From Streptomyces cucumeris (GTDB lineage: Bacteria > Actinomycetota > Actinomycetes > Streptomycetales > Streptomycetaceae), in NCBI RefSeq assembly GCF_024295805.1, contig NZ_JANCLX010000001.1, forward strand, positions 186,001 through 250,000: a stretch of 64,000 nt of DNA. The letters run 5' to 3'. Position numbers and translations under genes: made by a program. Positions 62,020 to 64,000 of this stretch are shown piece after piece; position 1 is the stretch's first letter; each line of letters begins with the position of its first letter. The notes beneath the pieces are model-generated. The model searched no databases and was not told the origin of the DNA. It saw only the letters and a list, made by a program, of their open reading frames with translations.

Positions 62020-62982
62020 TCAGCACGCCGGTCCCGGCGACGGCCGGACGGGGCGCCCCCCCCCCCGGGGGGGGGGGCCGCGCCGGGACCGGGGGGCGGG
62101 GGGTAGGGGGGGTGCCGGGGGGATGTAGGGCGCCGGGGGCGGCATACCGCGCAGACAGACATAGCCGCCGGTGGACAGGTCGAGCCCGGCCTCCAGACCC
62201 ACGTCCACCGCCCACTGCTGCTCGGCGGTCAGCCCCGGGACCCGGGCGTCGGTGCCCTCCGGCAGGCACAGCAGGGCCGCCGTCAGCAGCCGCTTGGCCA
62301 GCCGGCGCGAGGTGGCGGCCAGCAGCTCGACCTTGCCGTCCTCGCCGACGTAGCAATAGCCGCTGCCCGCCAGGTCGTCCACCACCAGCAACCGCCGCTG
62401 GGCCATCAGCAGTTCGTGGTCGGCCCCGTGGGCACCGCCCCGGGTGCGGCGGTCCACCGAGTCCAGCAGGTCCCGGTGGCGGGCCGCCCCCTCGTGCACC
62501 GCGCCGTCCGGCGGGGACAGCCGCGCCTTGGTCTCCGGGCCGACGGTGCCGCGCAGCCGCATCGCCGGATGCAGCGCGAACCCCGCACGCCGGTAGGTGG
62601 CCACCGCCCGTGGATCCTCGGAGCCGCAGATGATCCCGCGCAGACATCCCCGGCCGTACAGCAGCGTCGCCGCGAGCAGCTCCCGGCCGACGCCCTGCCG
62701 CTGGGCCCGCGGCAGCACCGCGAACATCGACAGCCCCCAGGTGCCCTCGCGGCGCGTGGACAGCGCGGCGCCCAGCGGCATACCGCCGTCGTCCACGGCG
62801 AGCCAGCAGCCGCCCGGATCGCTGCGGGCGAGATGCCGGTTGCGGTCGTGGACCTCGGCGACATACTCCGGTGGCCAGCCGTCCAGGCCCGCGAGCGCGG
62901 CGGTGTCCCCGAACGCGGCAGCGACCACCTCCCACACCGCCTCGGCGTCCTTGTCGGTGTCATGCAACTGGCGCAGGATCAT
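62020..62982 (-). CDS. GNAT-family acetyltransferase, C-terminus doubtful
   Basis: A 320-residue protein with an N-terminal GNAT domain (MFAVLPRAQRQGVGRELLAATLLYGR, the acetyl-CoA loop, and YRRAGFALHPAMRLRG) and a second half resembling a degenerate GNAT or sterol-binding region (DDLAGSGYCYVGEDGKVELLAATSRR). The last 45 residues (PPPAPYIPPAPPLPPAPRSRRGPPPRGGG) come from the homopolymer tract and look artificial; the native protein probably ends soon after RGMPPPAPYIP in another frame. Substrate unknown. Confidence 0.8.
   Translation of the reverse strand: MILRQLHDTDKDAEAVWEVVAAAFGDTAALAGLDGWPPEYVAEVHDRNRHLARSDPGGCWLAVDDGGMPLGAALSTRREGTWGLSMFAVLPRAQRQGVGRELLAATLLYGRGCLRGIICGSEDPRAVATYRRAGFALHPAMRLRGTVGPETKARLSPPDGAVHEGAARHRDLLDSVDRRTRGGAHGADHELLMAQRRLLVVDDLAGSGYCYVGEDGKVELLAATSRRLAKRLLTAALLCLPEGTDARVPGLTAEQQWAVDVGLEAGLDLSTGGYVCLRGMPPPAPYIPPAPPLPPAPRSRRGPPPRGGGRPVRPSPGPAC
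62056..62122. repeat. C11-G11 palindrome and G-quadruplex-like tract
   Basis: Eleven C (62056-62066) are followed directly by eleven G (62067-62077). Five further G runs of three to seven bases follow (62085-62087, 62091-62096, 62098-62103, 62106-62112, 62117-62122) with loops of one to four bases on the plus strand, a classic quadruplex pattern. The tract begins 50 bases after acnA and lies inside the 3' end of the GNAT gene. It could be a terminator, a slippery sequence or an assembly fault. Confidence 0.85.
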
Positions 62983-63140
62983 GTCTCCATCCTGCCCAAT
63001 CGGCGTGCGCGGCGGGCGCGGTGAAACGATGACCGGGCCGCGGGTCGGAGCGCACGGAAGCGCCGGTGTCCGCCGGTGGCGATTCTGCTGACAGCAGGGA
63101 ACCCTGGGCCGGAGCGCGACGAGCGGGCAGAGTCGCCGTC

Positions 63141-64000
63141 ATGAGACTTCTGATGCTGGGCGGGACGGAGTTCGTGGGCCGGGCCGTCACCGAGGAGGCG
63201 CTGGCCCGCGGCTGGGAGGTCACGGTGTTCCACCGCGGCCACCACCCCCCGCCGCCGGGGGTCACCGCACTGCACGGCGACCGCACCGCCCCCGGCGGAC
63301 TCGCCGCCCTGGAGCGCGGGGTGTGGGACGTCGTGGTGGACACCTGGTCGGGCGCACCCTCGGCGGTCCGGGACACCGCGCGGCTGCTCACCGGGCGCGC
63401 CGGGACGTACGCCTACGTCTCCAGCCGCTCGGTGTACACCTATCCGGCCCCGGCCGGTCTGACGGAGGACGGGCCGGTGGTGGAGGCATCCCCGGACGCC
63501 GACGGCGGCGACTACGCCACCGTCAAACGGGGCGGGGAGCTGGCGGCCCGTGACGCCTTCGGCGAACGGGCCCTGCTGGCCCGCGCGGGGCTGGTCATCG
63601 GCCCCTACGAGAACATCGGGCGGCTCCCCTGGTGGCTGAACCGGATCGCCCGCGGCGGTCCGGTGCTCGCCCCCGGTCCGCGCGATCTGCCCCTCCAGTA
63701 CATCGACGGGCGCGACCTGGCCCAGTGGGTGCTGGACGCCGCACAGGGCGGGCTCGGCGGTGCGTACAACGTGGTCAGTCCGCCGGGTCACACCACGATG
63801 GGGGAGCTGCTGGAGAGCTGTGTCCGGGTCACCGGCTCCGATGCGGAGCTGCGCTGGGCCGCTCCGGAGACCGTGCTGGCGGCCGGGATCGAGCCGTGGA
63901 GCGAACTGCCGGTCTGGCTGCCGCCGGGGGAGCTCTACGACACCATGCACCGCGGCGATGTCTCCAAGGTGCTGGCGGCGGGACTGCGCTGCCGCCCGGT
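63141..64000 (+). CDS. NAD-dependent epimerase/reductase-like protein (3' end missing)
   Basis: The open frame runs from ATG 63141 past the window end (286 codons visible). It is an atypical short-chain dehydrogenase: MRLLMLGGTEFVGRAVTEEALARGWEVTVFHRG gives the Rossmann GGTxFVG motif, and YVSSRSVYTYP and DYATVKRGGE carry the Ser-Tyr-Lys-like residues (Y-x3-K as YATVK). SDR enzymes of this type act on sugars or isoflavone-like compounds; the substrate cannot be inferred. No ribosome binding site is evident. Confidence 0.85.
   Translation, partial: MRLLMLGGTEFVGRAVTEEALARGWEVTVFHRGHHPPPPGVTALHGDRTAPGGLAALERGVWDVVVDTWSGAPSAVRDTARLLTGRAGTYAYVSSRSVYTYPAPAGLTEDGPVVEASPDADGGDYATVKRGGELAARDAFGERALLARAGLVIGPYENIGRLPWWLNRIARGGPVLAPGPRDLPLQYIDGRDLAQWVLDAAQGGLGGAYNVVSPPGHTTMGELLESCVRVTGSDAELRWAAPETVLAAGIEPWSELPVWLPPGELYDTMHRGDVSKVLAAGLRCRP

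Overview
The window is typical streptomycete chromosome: very high G+C with G/C-rich third codon positions, many ATGA/GTGA stop-start overlaps, GTG and TTG starts, several leaderless-looking promoters, and actinomycete markers such as a conservon (CvnABCD), a CYP157-like P450, DUF6099 and a 904-residue aconitase. I infer Streptomyces or a close relative. I found no rRNA, tRNA, CRISPR array, integrase or transposase. Both ends cut a gene (kdpA on the left, an NAD-dependent epimerase-like gene on the right).

0-19 kb: a potassium locus with a signalling module inside it. kdpA(partial)BCDE is followed by an OB-fold protein, a DUF3159 membrane protein, two convergent TrkA/RCK regulators and, 5 kb on, a KimA-type APC K+ transporter and a TRAM-domain RNA methyltransferase. 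Without the middle part this is the order DUF3159 - two trkA (ceoB/ceoC) - APC permease - RNA methyltransferase that I recall from Mycobacterium. Between the first trkA and the permease sits a complete conservon with a P450 that has lost the K-helix EXXR motif.

19-33 kb: a CPBP protease, a GntR/ornithine-cyclodeaminase divergent pair, DUF402 and other small conserved genes, an AAA ATPase overlapping a MazG pyrophosphatase, a flavin/F420-type oxidoreductase, mmuM, and the Hen1-Pnkp RNA-repair operon followed by 13-bp tandem repeats, a terminator and a Crp/Fnr regulator.

33-39.6 kb: an unrecognised gene pair (701-residue protein with a degenerate P-loop plus HEAT-like region, and a 270-residue C-terminally anchored membrane protein), then arginine deiminase and catabolic ornithine carbamoyltransferase with an AT-rich probable ArgR region between them, then an RsbW-like ATPase.

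39.7-47 kb: a CoA-dependent aromatic degradation cluster that matches 2-aminobenzoate (anthranilate) catabolism: enoyl-CoA hydratase, fused monooxygenase/old-yellow-enzyme reductase, PaaX-type regulator, CoA ligase, acyl-CoA dehydrogenase and RidA. Two of its promoters share a 27-bp sequence, which I take to be the regulon operator.

47-59 kb: an ArsR regulator whose palindrome exactly fills the -35/-10 spacer, a Tat-type serine hydrolase, a PucR-controlled cluster (DUF1254 exported protein, acyl-CoA ligase, NTF2-like protein) with strong palindromes, an XRE-MurA fusion with its own palindrome, a DUF1648/GntR operon, a Uma2 protein and a LysR regulator. 59-64 kb: aconitase with an elaborate promoter region, a C11G11/G-quadruplex tract that runs into a GNAT gene, and the truncated epimerase-like gene.
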